Program-made: the position numbers and the translations under genes
Shown: piece after piece, positions 21,779 to 30,386 of the stretch
How the letters are laid out: every line of letters starts with the position of its first letter
Numbering within the stretch: position 1 is the first letter of the stretch
The notes under the pieces: model-generated
Database searches by the model: none
What the model was told of the DNA's origin: nothing
Seen by the model: the letters and a program-made list of their open reading frames with translations, nothing else
NCBI RefSeq assembly: GCF_913777145.1
Contig: NZ_CAJYPS010000001.1
Coordinates: forward strand, 1-54,319
Source of the DNA: an uncultured Roseateles sp.
GTDB lineage: Bacteria; Pseudomonadota; Gammaproteobacteria; Burkholderiales; Burkholderiaceae_C
Length of the DNA stretch: 54,319 nucleotides
Direction of reading: 5' to 3'

Positions 21779-21809
21779 GGCCTGTCAACACGACGGCAGC
21801 AGACCCTAG
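21775..21809. repeat. 35-base hairpin element, copy 1
   Basis: Arms CTAGGGCCTG and CAGACCCTAG flank a 15-base loop; nine of ten arm positions pair and one is a C/A mismatch. The outer four bases, CTAG, are repeated at both ends. It contains the TAG stop of the HDOD gene and ends 6 bases before the stop of the convergent S-formylglutathione hydrolase gene, so it may serve as a bidirectional transcript end. The same element occurs at 52343-52377 with 30 of 35 bases identical. Confidence 0.75.
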
Positions 21810-21815
21810 CGCCTC

Positions 21816-22652
21816 TCAGACGATCAGCTGCGCCGCATGGTGGCGCAGGTGGTCGTTCACGAAGCTGGCGATGAAGTAGTAGCCGTGGTCGTAGCCGGCG
21901 TGGCGGCGCAGCTGCAGGGGCTGGCCCACGGCCGCGCAGGCGGCGGCGAACAGCTCCGGGTGCAGCTGCTCGGCCAGGAACTTGTCGGCCTCGCCCTGGT
22001 CCACCAGGATGCCGCCGGGATAGGGCGCAGCTGCCTGCGCGCGCATCAGCACCGTCGCGTCATGCGCGGCCCAGGTGCTGCGGTCCTCGCCCAGGTAGCC
22101 GGTGAAGGCCTTGTGGCCCCAAGGGCACTGCGTGGGCGCCGCGATGGGCGCAAAGGCCGACAGCGACGCAAAGCGGCCCGGGTGGCGCAGCGCCAGCGTC
22201 AGCGCGCCATGGCCGCCCATGGAATGGCCGAACAGGCCGGTGCGGGCGTCGTCCAGGCCCAGCTCGCGCTGCACCTGCGGGATCAGCTCGCGCATCAGGT
22301 AGCTCTCCATGCGCCAGTGGCGGGCCCAGGGCTCGCGCGTCGCGTCCAGGTAGAAGCCGGCGCCCACGCCGAAGTCCCAGGCCTCGCTCTCGCCCGCCAC
22401 ATTGGCGCCGCGCGGGCTGGTGTCGGGCATCAGCAGCGCCAGGCCCAGCTCGGCCGCCAGCGCCTGGGCGCCGGCCTTGATCGTGAAGGTCTCCTCGGTG
22501 CAGGTCAGGCCCGCCAGGAACACCAGCAGCGCGCGCGGCGGCTGCGGCGGCAGGTAGAGCGCATAGCGCATGGGCAGGCCGATCTCGGCCGAGTCGTGGC
22601 GCAGGAAACGTTGCGTGCCACCGAAGCAGCGGTGTTCGCTCAGCAGTTCCAT
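21816..22652 (-). CDS. fghA: S-formylglutathione hydrolase
   Basis: This esterase hydrolyses S-formylglutathione to formate and glutathione in glutathione-dependent formaldehyde detoxification. The 278-residue alpha/beta hydrolase (start ATG 22652, MELLSEHRCFGG) has the full family signature: LAGLTCTEETFTIKAGAQ, PDTSPRG, nucleophile Ser144 in GHSMGGHGA, Asp223 and His256 in GYDHGYYFI. The partner alcohol dehydrogenase gene usually found beside it is not in the window. It follows the FUSC gene by 34 bases. The symbol varies in the literature (fghA, frmB, yeiG). Confidence 0.95.
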   Translation of the reverse strand: MELLSEHRCFGGTQRFLRHDSAEIGLPMRYALYLPPQPPRALLVFLAGLTCTEETFTIKAGAQALAAELGLALLMPDTSPRGANVAGESEAWDFGVGAGFYLDATREPWARHWRMESYLMRELIPQVQRELGLDDARTGLFGHSMGGHGALTLALRHPGRFASLSAFAPIAAPTQCPWGHKAFTGYLGEDRSTWAAHDATVLMRAQAAAPYPGGILVDQGEADKFLAEQLHPELFAAACAAVGQPLQLRRHAGYDHGYYFIASFVNDHLRHHAAQLIV

Positions 22653-22686
22653 GTCGGGTTCCAGGTGCAGGGGGTGGTCACAGGGG

Positions 22687-24858
22687 TCATGTCTTGCTCT
22701 CCGGGCCCGCGGGGGCCCTCGCATTCGCAGGGGATGGGCGGGCCAGCTGGTCCAGCGCCTCGACCAGCGCGGCCGCCTCGGTCTGGCACAGGCGCAGCCG
22801 GCGCTCCAGCCAGGGCGTGAGGTCGGCCTGGCCCAGGTGCTCCGGCCAGACACCGGCATCGCCATCGGGCAGCTCGGGCCAGGGCGACAGCGCCGCCGAC
22901 GGCACATGGCGCAGTATCGCGACGCACTGCTGCTGGGCCTCGCGCAGCGCGGCGCTGGCCTGGGCCTCGTCCAGCCAGGTGCCACGCCGGCCCACCAGGT
23001 GCTGCACCGCGCCCAGCAGCGCCATCAGCCGGTAGCCATGGCTGAGCACCGCCTCCAGCTCGGCATCCGGCAGGCGCACGCCGCGCGGCTCCACCAGCGT
23101 GCGCTGGGCCACGCCGGCAAAGGCCGACAGCGCCGCATAGGCCTGCTGGCGACTCAGGCGCTGGGCCAGCTGCTCGGTGGAGGACGGCACCCAGCGCAGC
23201 ATGTTGGACGCGTGCTTGGCCAGCGCGCCGCGCAGCTGGCCGGAGATGCGGCCCAGCGAGGCCTTCTCCCAGGACGGCAGCACGAAGCTGAAGGCCCAGG
23301 CCAGGCCGGCGCCCATCACGGTATCGGCCAGGCGCTCGAACACCGCGGGGTTGCTGCCCGGGTGCAGCATCAGCGGCTGCAGCAGCGCCATCAGCGTGGC
23401 CGCGATCGCGGTGACGCGGTAGCGCACGTTCAGGTAGGCGTGGGCCGTGCCCACCGCCGCGATGAAGGCCAGTGCCAGCACGCGCTCGTCATGCACCTGG
23501 GCCAGCACCAGCACCAGCAGGCAGCCGATCACGGTGCCGATGATGCGTTCGTTGCGGCGCGACAGCGTCTGCTCCAGGTTGCCGCGCAGCACCACGGCCA
23601 CGCTGAGCATCAGCCAGTAGGGGTGGGCGGCCCAGGGCAGCAGGTGGCCCAGCCAGTAGGCAAAGGACAGCGCCAGCGAGGAGCGCAGCGCATGGCGGGC
23701 CACGCCGGAATTCAGCGTCAGGTGCAGGCGCAGCGCACCCAGCGGCCAGCCCTCGGGCGACACGAAGGGCTTGAGCGACTCGCGCGACCAGGGGCTGTCG
23801 GCATCGTCCGGCCGGGCCAGGCGCGCGGCCATCGCGGCCACGTCGTCCAGCATGTGGCCCAGGCGGGCCTGCAGCGCGGCCACCAGGTGGTGGCGCGGGT
23901 CGTCCTCGCTCACCTGCACCCGCACCTGCACGTCCACCAGTCGGCGCGCCAGCTCGGCCCGCCAGGCGCTGGCGGACAGCGCGGGCACCGGCCGGCCCCG
24001 ATCGGTGGCGTCGGCCAGCGCGGCCAGCGCATCGGCCACCTGCTTCAGCATCTCGGCCAGCACCGCGCGCCACTGGCGGCCGGCGTCGTCGTCGCCCAGC
24101 AGCTCGGTGTCCAGGCGGCTGGCCAGCAGCAGGTCGCGCAGCTCGATCAGGCCCAGCACCACGTCGGTCTGGCGCCGGCTGTGGGCCGAGCGGCGGGCGG
24201 CGAACACCTGGTCGCGAGCGGCCTGCAGCGCGTCGGCCAACAGCACGTCGTCGGCGATGGACACGCGGATGCTGGCCTGCTCGGGCGCCACCTCGCCGTT
24301 GATGCGCTGCGCGCGCGAGCGCAGCCGCCGCTCGGTGGCGCGCAGCGCGCTGGCCAGCGCCAGGTCACGGTAGCGGCGGCGCAGCACCCAGGCGCTGGCG
24401 CGCGCCCACAGCGCATAGAGCAGGCCGCCGGCCAGCACCCAGGCCGCATGGGCGGCGATGTCCTCCAGCGAGCCCAGGGGGCCCCAGGCCATTGCGAACA
24501 CCATGGCCAGGATGGGCGAGAAGGACAGCGGACCGGCGCGTGCGCCCCAGGCCAGCGCCATCAGCGACACCAGGCCCACGCTGGCCACCAGCAGCGTGGT
24601 CAGCAGCAGCGAGCCGTGCGCCAGCCCCACGAGCAGCGTGACCAGCGCGCCGGCCACGGCGGCCGGCAGCACGCGCGGCCAGGCGCGCTCGGGCGGGTTG
24701 GGCACATCGGTAAGGCTGGCGCAGACCGCGCCACCCACGGCCGCCAGGCCGGGCGACACGCCGAACAGCGAGGCCACCAGCGCCTGGGTGAGCGCGACGC
24801 CGACGGCGGCGCTGATGCCGTTGAGCTGGGCGGCGGTGAGACGCGAGGGGGAAATCAA
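22687..24858 (-). CDS. FUSC family inner-membrane protein (YccS/fusaric acid resistance type)
   Basis: This 723-residue protein has two blocks of hydrophobic helices (about residues 12-155 and 380-500) separated and followed by long cytoplasmic helical regions. The architecture is that of YccS/YhfK/AaeB-like FUSC proteins. The second block contains ALRSSLALSFAYWLGHLLPW and the conserved RNERIIGTVIGCLL segment (RRxxGTxxG pattern). Such proteins are associated with efflux of aromatic acids, but no membrane-fusion partner gene is adjacent. The stop is 34 bases before fghA. Confidence 0.88.
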   Translation of the reverse strand: MISPSRLTAAQLNGISAAVGVALTQALVASLFGVSPGLAAVGGAVCASLTDVPNPPERAWPRVLPAAVAGALVTLLVGLAHGSLLLTTLLVASVGLVSLMALAWGARAGPLSFSPILAMVFAMAWGPLGSLEDIAAHAAWVLAGGLLYALWARASAWVLRRRYRDLALASALRATERRLRSRAQRINGEVAPEQASIRVSIADDVLLADALQAARDQVFAARRSAHSRRQTDVVLGLIELRDLLLASRLDTELLGDDDAGRQWRAVLAEMLKQVADALAALADATDRGRPVPALSASAWRAELARRLVDVQVRVQVSEDDPRHHLVAALQARLGHMLDDVAAMAARLARPDDADSPWSRESLKPFVSPEGWPLGALRLHLTLNSGVARHALRSSLALSFAYWLGHLLPWAAHPYWLMLSVAVVLRGNLEQTLSRRNERIIGTVIGCLLVLVLAQVHDERVLALAFIAAVGTAHAYLNVRYRVTAIAATLMALLQPLMLHPGSNPAVFERLADTVMGAGLAWAFSFVLPSWEKASLGRISGQLRGALAKHASNMLRWVPSSTEQLAQRLSRQQAYAALSAFAGVAQRTLVEPRGVRLPDAELEAVLSHGYRLMALLGAVQHLVGRRGTWLDEAQASAALREAQQQCVAILRHVPSAALSPWPELPDGDAGVWPEHLGQADLTPWLERRLRLCQTEAAALVEALDQLARPSPANARAPAGPESKT

Positions 24859-24914
24859 ACGGGCTCCTGGAACGCAGCCCGGATGCTATGCGCTGCGGCC
24901 GCCGCCGGAGGGCG

Positions 24915-26630
24915 TCAGGTCTTCAGCATCTCGGCCGCGATCAGGCGCACCGGCGCGCTGCCATAGCTCAGGAACTGCTCGTGGAAGGCCTTGAGCGCGA
25001 AGCCGGGCCGCGCCTTGAGCTGCTCGCGCAGCGCGAAGATCTCGCTGTAGCCGCTGAAGTAGCTGGTGAGCTGCACCGAGGTGAGCTGCACGCGGCGCCA
25101 CTTCTCGGTGGCCTCGCGCTCGGTCTGGAAGGCCTGGCGGGTCAGCAGGTCCAGCGCGTCGGCGCGCTTCATGCCCAGCACGTGCACGCTGTAGTCCAGG
25201 ATGGTGTTGGTGACCGAGCGCAGGTGCCACTTGCCCCACATCAGCGTCATCTCCGGCGAGGCGCCGTAGCCGCTCTCGATCATCATGCGCTCGCCATAGA
25301 CCGCCCAGCCCTCGATCATGGCGCCGTTGCCGAACAGCGCCTTGACCTTGCTGGGTGCGCGGTTGGCGTGCACCAGCTGGGTGTAGTGGCCGGGAATGGC
25401 CTCGTGGATATTGAGGATCTGCAGGATCCAGTGGTTGTACTCGCGCAGCGTGCTCTCGGCCTGCTCGGGGGTCAGGTCATCCAGCGGCGTCACGTTGTAG
25501 TAGGTGTTGCCGCCCGGGGCGTAGGCGCCCGGGGCCTCGATGCTGGCGCCGGCGATGCCGCGCTCGTACTCCGGCGTCTCGCGCACCACCAGCGGCTTGC
25601 TGCGGTCCTGGCTCAGCAGGTCGTGGTCGCGTATCCAGGCCTCCAGCTCGGGCAGCTGCTCGCGGATGGCCGACACGAAGCGCTCGCGCGGCACATGCTT
25701 CACGCTGAGCTTGTCGATCACGCGGCCTATCAGCGCAAAGCGGTCGGCCGGCTGCGGCTCGGCGCCCATCACCTGCGGCCACAGCGTCTGCGCCTGCGTG
25801 AGCATGCTGGCCAGCACCTCCTCGCGGCGCGCCAGCGCCAGCTCGTAGGTCTCGCGCGCGCTGCGGGCGGACTGAATGTCGTGCGCGAACTTGGGCTGGT
25901 ACAGCGCCTCGCCCAGGCGGAAGCTGCGTCGCGCGCCGGGCAGCAGGCGCTTGAGCTGCGCCACATAAGCCTGCAGCGCCGCGCGCGCCTGGGCCAGCGG
26001 CTGCTTGAAGGCCGCGGCCTGACCGGCCTCGGCGGCGCGCTTGGCGATCTCGTCCAGCACGCCCTGCACGCCCGGCGCCTGCTGGATGGCCAGCTCGGTG
26101 TGCTCGCGGGTCACGCCGCCGTCACGCGCCAGGCTGGCCTGGGCCGCGCGGTAGAAGGCCGGCAGCTGGGCCACGCGACGCTGCAGCGCGGCCAGGCGCT
26201 CGGGCAGCGGCGCGTACTCGGTGTTCAGCGGCAGGTCCAGCAGCGAGGCCGGGTTGTGCACCGACGGGTTCCACTGCCATTCGCGCAGCGTGTCCAGCTG
26301 CCACAGGTCGCTGTCCAGCTTGGCGACCAGCATCGCGCGGTCCATGCGCTGGCTGGTGGACAGGCCGGTGTCGGCCGCCTGCGCGAACTCGGCGCGCCAC
26401 TGCTGCAGAAAGGCGCGGGTCTTGCGGCGCTGCTCGGCGCTGGGCAGCGTCATGCGGGGCGTGAACTCGAAGCGCCCGGCCGCAACCGCGGCGTCCGGGT
26501 CCAGCACCCACAGGGCTTCGAGGAAACGCTCGACCAGGCGGTCGAAACCGGCATCCTGCGCCCGCGCCGCCAGGGGCAGCAGGGCGGGCGCAGCGAGGAA
26601 ACCGTGGAACTGGCGGCGGGTCAGGGACAT
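24915..26630 (-). CDS. DUF885 family protein, probably exported by the Tat pathway
   Basis: This 571-residue DUF885 protein is related to zinc-peptidase-like enzymes of unknown substrate. I chose ATG 26630 because it places a twin-arginine motif (LTRRQFHGFLAAPALLPLAARAQ) at the N-terminus, suggesting folded export; a further 13 residues are possible from 26669. Near the C-terminal third, LNIHEAIPGHYTQLVHANR carries HExxxGH, the motif typical of this family, and YGERMMIESGYG follows with a candidate third ligand glutamate. It lies between gshB and the FUSC gene in the same direction, with gaps of about 60 bases. Confidence 0.87.
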   Translation of the reverse strand: MSLTRRQFHGFLAAPALLPLAARAQDAGFDRLVERFLEALWVLDPDAAVAAGRFEFTPRMTLPSAEQRRKTRAFLQQWRAEFAQAADTGLSTSQRMDRAMLVAKLDSDLWQLDTLREWQWNPSVHNPASLLDLPLNTEYAPLPERLAALQRRVAQLPAFYRAAQASLARDGGVTREHTELAIQQAPGVQGVLDEIAKRAAEAGQAAAFKQPLAQARAALQAYVAQLKRLLPGARRSFRLGEALYQPKFAHDIQSARSARETYELALARREEVLASMLTQAQTLWPQVMGAEPQPADRFALIGRVIDKLSVKHVPRERFVSAIREQLPELEAWIRDHDLLSQDRSKPLVVRETPEYERGIAGASIEAPGAYAPGGNTYYNVTPLDDLTPEQAESTLREYNHWILQILNIHEAIPGHYTQLVHANRAPSKVKALFGNGAMIEGWAVYGERMMIESGYGASPEMTLMWGKWHLRSVTNTILDYSVHVLGMKRADALDLLTRQAFQTEREATEKWRRVQLTSVQLTSYFSGYSEIFALREQLKARPGFALKAFHEQFLSYGSAPVRLIAAEMLKT

Positions 26631-26696
26631 GGGCAGTGCAAGAAAAATCAGCAAACGCCCAGTATCCATCGACCGCCGCCCCGCGGCCGGGAGGCC

Positions 26697-27647
26697 TCAG
26701 GCCAGCGCGGCCTCCAGCGCGTCGATGAAAGTCGCGGCCACGTCGAAGCCAGTCTGGTCGCTGATCTCGCGGAAGCAGGTCGGGCTGGTGACATTGATCT
26801 CTGTGACGTTCTCGCCGATCACGTCCAGGCCCACCAGCAGCAGGCCGCGCGCGACCAGGATGGGGCCCAGGTAGTCGGCGATCTCGCGGTCACGCGCGGT
26901 CAGCTCGCGCGCCACGCCCTTGCCGCCGGCCGCCAGGTTGCCGCGCACCTCGCCGCCCTGCGGGATGCGGGCCAGGCTGTACGGCACGGGCTTGCCGCCG
27001 ATGATGAGGATGCGCTTGTCGCCCTCGGCGATGGCCGGGATGAAGCGCTGCACCATCACGGTCTGCGCGCGGTCCTTGTTCAGCGTCTCGATGATGGCGC
27101 CCAGGTTGAGGCCGTCGTCCTTTACCCGGAAGATGCCCATGCCGCCCATGCCGTCCAGCGGCTTGAGGATGATGTCGCGATGCTCGGCCTGGAAGGCGCG
27201 GATCTCGGCCGGGTCGCGCGTGACCAGCGTGGGCGCGATGAACTCGGGGAACTCCATGATCGCGAGCTTCTCGGGGTGCTCGCGCAGCGCGCTGGGCTTG
27301 TTGAACACGCGCGCGCCCTCGCGCTCGGCCTGGCCCAGCAGGTGGGTGGCGTAGATGAACTCGGGGTCGAAGGGCGGGTCCTTGCGCATCAGCACCGCGT
27401 CCACGTCGGCCAGCACCACGTCGAGCGTGGCCACAGCCTCGAACCAGCGCTGGGCCTCGCCGGTCAGGCGGATCTCGCGCGCGGCACGCGCGGTCACGCG
27501 GCCGCCGCGCTGCCACACCAGCTGCCAGGGCTCGCAGGCGATCAGGCGGTGGCCACGGCGCGCGGCCTCGCGCAGCATGGTGAAGGTGGAGTCCTTGTAG
27601 ATCTTGAAGGACTCCAGCGGATCGGCAACGAAGAGCAGTGTTTTCAT
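26697..27647 (-). CDS. gshB: Glutathione synthetase
   Basis: GshB joins gamma-glutamylcysteine and glycine with ATP to make glutathione. The 316-residue ATP-grasp protein has the family N-terminus (MKTLLFVADPLESFKIYKDS), MRKDPPFDPEFIYATHLL, the ATP-grasp loop LKPLDGMGGMGIFRVK, and the C-terminal GLDVIGENVTEINVTSPT. Its ATG overlaps the stop of the upstream BenE-like gene by 4 bases. The first pathway gene, gshA, is about 16 kb away at 43730-44995; in many Burkholderiales the two are adjacent. Confidence 0.97.
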   Translation of the reverse strand: MKTLLFVADPLESFKIYKDSTFTMLREAARRGHRLIACEPWQLVWQRGGRVTARAAREIRLTGEAQRWFEAVATLDVVLADVDAVLMRKDPPFDPEFIYATHLLGQAEREGARVFNKPSALREHPEKLAIMEFPEFIAPTLVTRDPAEIRAFQAEHRDIILKPLDGMGGMGIFRVKDDGLNLGAIIETLNKDRAQTVMVQRFIPAIAEGDKRILIIGGKPVPYSLARIPQGGEVRGNLAAGGKGVARELTARDREIADYLGPILVARGLLLVGLDVIGENVTEINVTSPTCFREISDQTGFDVAATFIDALEAALA

Positions 27648-28834
27648 GACTTGGTCCCTGAGGAAAGGCGGGGAAGACGGGGGATGAGCAGGGCCGCGGC
27701 GCCGGCCAGCACGGCCCAGAAGGCCGCGCCTATGCCCAGCGGCGCGATGCCGGACAGCCCCACCAGAAAGGTCAGCGCGGCGGCGTCGCGGTGGGCCTCG
27801 TCCTTGAGCGCGGCGGCCAGCGCGCCGGCGATGGTGCCCAGCAGCGCAAGACCTGCCACCGCGGCGATCAGCTCGCGCGGAAAGGCCGCCAGCAGCCCGG
27901 CGACCGCGCCGCCGGCCAGGCCCATCAGCAGGTAGAAGAGGCCCGCCGCCACGGCCGCGGTGTAGCGCCGCGCCGGGTCTTCATGGGCCTCGCGCCCCAT
28001 GCAGATGGCCGCGGTGATGGCGGCGAGGTTGAAGGCATAGCCGCCGAAGGGTGCCAGCAGCACCGTGGTGGCGCCGGTGGCGGCCACGCTGGCGGACACC
28101 GGGGTCTGGTAGCCGCTGGCGCGCTGCGCGGCCACGCCGGGCAGGTTCTGCGAGGCCATGGTCACCAGGAACAGCGGCAGCGCCACGCCGATGGCGCTGC
28201 GCCAGTGAAATTCGGGCGTGGTCCAGACCGGCCAGGCCAGCCAGGGGCCGTCGCCCCAGGACGCCGCGCTCAGCCGGCCCTCGCCCAGCGCCACCGCAAT
28301 GCCCACGAGCAGCACGCCCGGCACCGCGTAGCGGGGCCACCAGCGCCGGCCCAGCAGATAGGCCAGCGCCATGCACAGCACCAGTGCCGGCGCGGTCCTC
28401 ACCGCGCCCACCGCATCCAGCCCGAAGCGCGCCAGCACGCCGGCCAGCAGCGCGGCGGCGATGGCCATGGGGATGCGGTCCATCAGCCGCTCGAACCAGC
28501 CGCTGGCGCCGGCCAGCGCGATCAGCAGGCCGCAGATCACAAACGCGCCCACCGCCTCGGGCATGCTCAGGCCGGCCGTGGAGGCCAGCAGCGCCGCGCC
28601 CGGTGTGGACCAGGCAGTCAGGATGGGCTGGCGGGTCCACAGGCTCAGGCCCACGCTGGTGATCGCCATGCCCAGGCCCAGCGCCCACAGCCAGGAGGCG
28701 GTCTGGGCCGGCGTGGCGCCCAGCGCCAGCGTGGCCTGGAAGATGATGGCCACCGAACTGGTGTAGCCCACCAGCACCGCCACAAAGCCGGCGACCAGGC
28801 TGGACGGCGAGAAATCATGCAGGACGCTGCGCAT
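27644..28834 (-). CDS. benE: Benzoate/H+ symporter family protein (BenE-like)
   Basis: This 396-residue membrane protein has about twelve hydrophobic helices. The BenE family signature is visible as VGYTSSVAIIFQATLALGATPAQTAS, ILTAWSTPGAALLAS, ASQNLPGVAVQ-like MASQNLPGVAAQRASGY and the GGYAFNLAAITAAICMG segment. The start is ATG 28834; the extra 14 residues of the longer frame look non-coding. Benzoate is the known substrate for the founding member, but no benzoate catabolic genes are in the window, so the substrate is uncertain. It is translationally coupled to gshB (4-base overlap), an uncommon pairing. Confidence 0.9.
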   Translation of the reverse strand: MRSVLHDFSPSSLVAGFVAVLVGYTSSVAIIFQATLALGATPAQTASWLWALGLGMAITSVGLSLWTRQPILTAWSTPGAALLASTAGLSMPEAVGAFVICGLLIALAGASGWFERLMDRIPMAIAAALLAGVLARFGLDAVGAVRTAPALVLCMALAYLLGRRWWPRYAVPGVLLVGIAVALGEGRLSAASWGDGPWLAWPVWTTPEFHWRSAIGVALPLFLVTMASQNLPGVAAQRASGYQTPVSASVAATGATTVLLAPFGGYAFNLAAITAAICMGREAHEDPARRYTAAVAAGLFYLLMGLAGGAVAGLLAAFPRELIAAVAGLALLGTIAGALAAALKDEAHRDAAALTFLVGLSGIAPLGIGAAFWAVLAGAAALLIPRLPRLSSGTKS

Positions 28835-28879
28835 GCGGCCAGCATAGCGGCCGGGCCATACGCCCGGCCCACGCACGGG

Positions 28880-30220
28880 CTAGCGCGAGCGCCGCCGCCC
28901 ATGCCCCCACAGCAGCACCGCGCCCACGGCCAGCACGACCACGCCCACCACCGCGCCGGCCTTCACGTAGATCAGGCTGGACCACAGCACATAGGCGCTG
29001 CAGCCCGCGAACAGCAGCGGCAGCCCCGGGTACAGCGGCACGCGAAAAGGTCGCGGCGCCTGTGGCTCGCGCCAGCGCAGCACGATGACCGCCAGGCCGC
29101 TGAGCGTGGCGAAGAACCAGTAGACCGGCGACAGGTAGTCCACCATCGTCGAGAAGCCGCCGCGCGTGAGGTCGCCAAAGGCCACCAGCGCCAGCGCCAC
29201 GCCCGAGGTGGCCAGCACCGCGGCGCTGGGCGTGCCGCGGCGGGCGTTCCAGCGCGCCAGATGCCACTCAGCCGCCAGGTCGCGGGCGGCCGCATAGGTG
29301 GTGCGCGGGCCGGCGATCAGGATGGCGTTCATCACCGACAGCGCGGTCAGCGTCACCACGCCCACCATCAGCAGCTCGGCGCCCCGCCCCCACACCACGC
29401 GCATCAGCTCGGCGGCCGGCGCCTCGCTGTGCGCCAGGCCCGGCAGGCCCAGCACGCGCACATAGGCCCAGTTGGCCAGCAAATACAGCACCATCACCAG
29501 CGCCAGGCCCAGCAGCAGCGCGCGCGGCATGCCGCGCTGGGCGTCGCGCATCTCGGCGGACAGGGTGGCCGCGTCGCTCCAGCCGCCATAGGCCAGGAAC
29601 ACGAAGACCATGGCCAGGCCCCAGTCGGGCACCGCGGCGGCCGCGCCCAGCGTGGCCGGTGCGACGCCGCCCAGCTGCTGCGCGCCGGCCGCACCGCCTA
29701 GCAGCGCCAGACCGGCCAGCACCAGCGTGGTCAGCCCCAGCTGCGTGCCCAGGCCCACCTGCACGCCCAGCAGGTTGAGGCCGGTCAGGCCCACGATGAG
29801 GCCGGCCGCGAGCAGCGCGCTGGCATGCGCGCCCAGCCAGGGGCTGAGGTCCACCACCTGGGCGAGGTAGTCGCCAAACACAAAGCCCAGCAGCGCCATG
29901 GAGCCGGTATGGATGACCGCGAAGCGCGACCACGCGAATAGAAAGCCCAGCCGGTGGCCATAGGCGCGGCGCAGGAAGTGATAGTCGCCGCCCGCATCCG
30001 GGAAGGCCGCGGCCAGCTCGGCAAAGCACAGCGCACCCACCAGCGACAGCACGCCGCCCAGCGCCCAGGCGGCGTAGAGCTGCCAGGGCTCCACCAGCGC
30101 CTGGGCCACCATGGGCGAGGTCTTGAAGATGCCCGCCCCCACCACCATGCCCACGCACAGCGCGACCGCGTGCTTCACATCGAGACGGCGTTCGGGCAGG
30201 GCGTGGGAATCGGCGGACAT
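28880..30220 (-). CDS. APC family amino acid permease
   Basis: This 446-residue inner-membrane protein has about twelve hydrophobic helices. Helix 1 carries the APC motif VGMVVGAGIFKTSPMVAQ, and helix 2/3 has the CFAELAAAFPDAGGDYHFLRRAYG segment typical of amino acid/polyamine transporters. The C-terminus is basic (GHGRRRSR). I chose ATG 30220 (MSADSHALPERRLDVKH) over GTG/ATG options 12 bases upstream. It faces a TonB-dependent receptor gene across a 166-base gap and leads the minus-strand run ending at fghA. Confidence 0.9.
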   Translation of the reverse strand: MSADSHALPERRLDVKHAVALCVGMVVGAGIFKTSPMVAQALVEPWQLYAAWALGGVLSLVGALCFAELAAAFPDAGGDYHFLRRAYGHRLGFLFAWSRFAVIHTGSMALLGFVFGDYLAQVVDLSPWLGAHASALLAAGLIVGLTGLNLLGVQVGLGTQLGLTTLVLAGLALLGGAAGAQQLGGVAPATLGAAAAVPDWGLAMVFVFLAYGGWSDAATLSAEMRDAQRGMPRALLLGLALVMVLYLLANWAYVRVLGLPGLAHSEAPAAELMRVVWGRGAELLMVGVVTLTALSVMNAILIAGPRTTYAAARDLAAEWHLARWNARRGTPSAAVLATSGVALALVAFGDLTRGGFSTMVDYLSPVYWFFATLSGLAVIVLRWREPQAPRPFRVPLYPGLPLLFAGCSAYVLWSSLIYVKAGAVVGVVVLAVGAVLLWGHGRRRSR

Positions 30221-30386
30221 GGGCAGGAGCACGGGAGCAGGCCGCGGATGCTAAGGCCCACCCCGCCCGCGGTGATGCGGCCACGCCACGGGCATGTGCA
30301 TATAAGCAAGACGTCTGAGGCAAAACAGGGCTTGGCGCTGCGGCTTGGGTAGGCTCTCGGCCCCGGACAACTCGAACAACATCGCC

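Noticed and set aside
24888..27935. A 1015-residue plus-strand open frame across DUF885, gshB and part of the BenE-like gene
   Set aside because: It runs antisense to three genes with clear family motifs and its own translation is His/Arg/Gln-rich with no recognisable domain.
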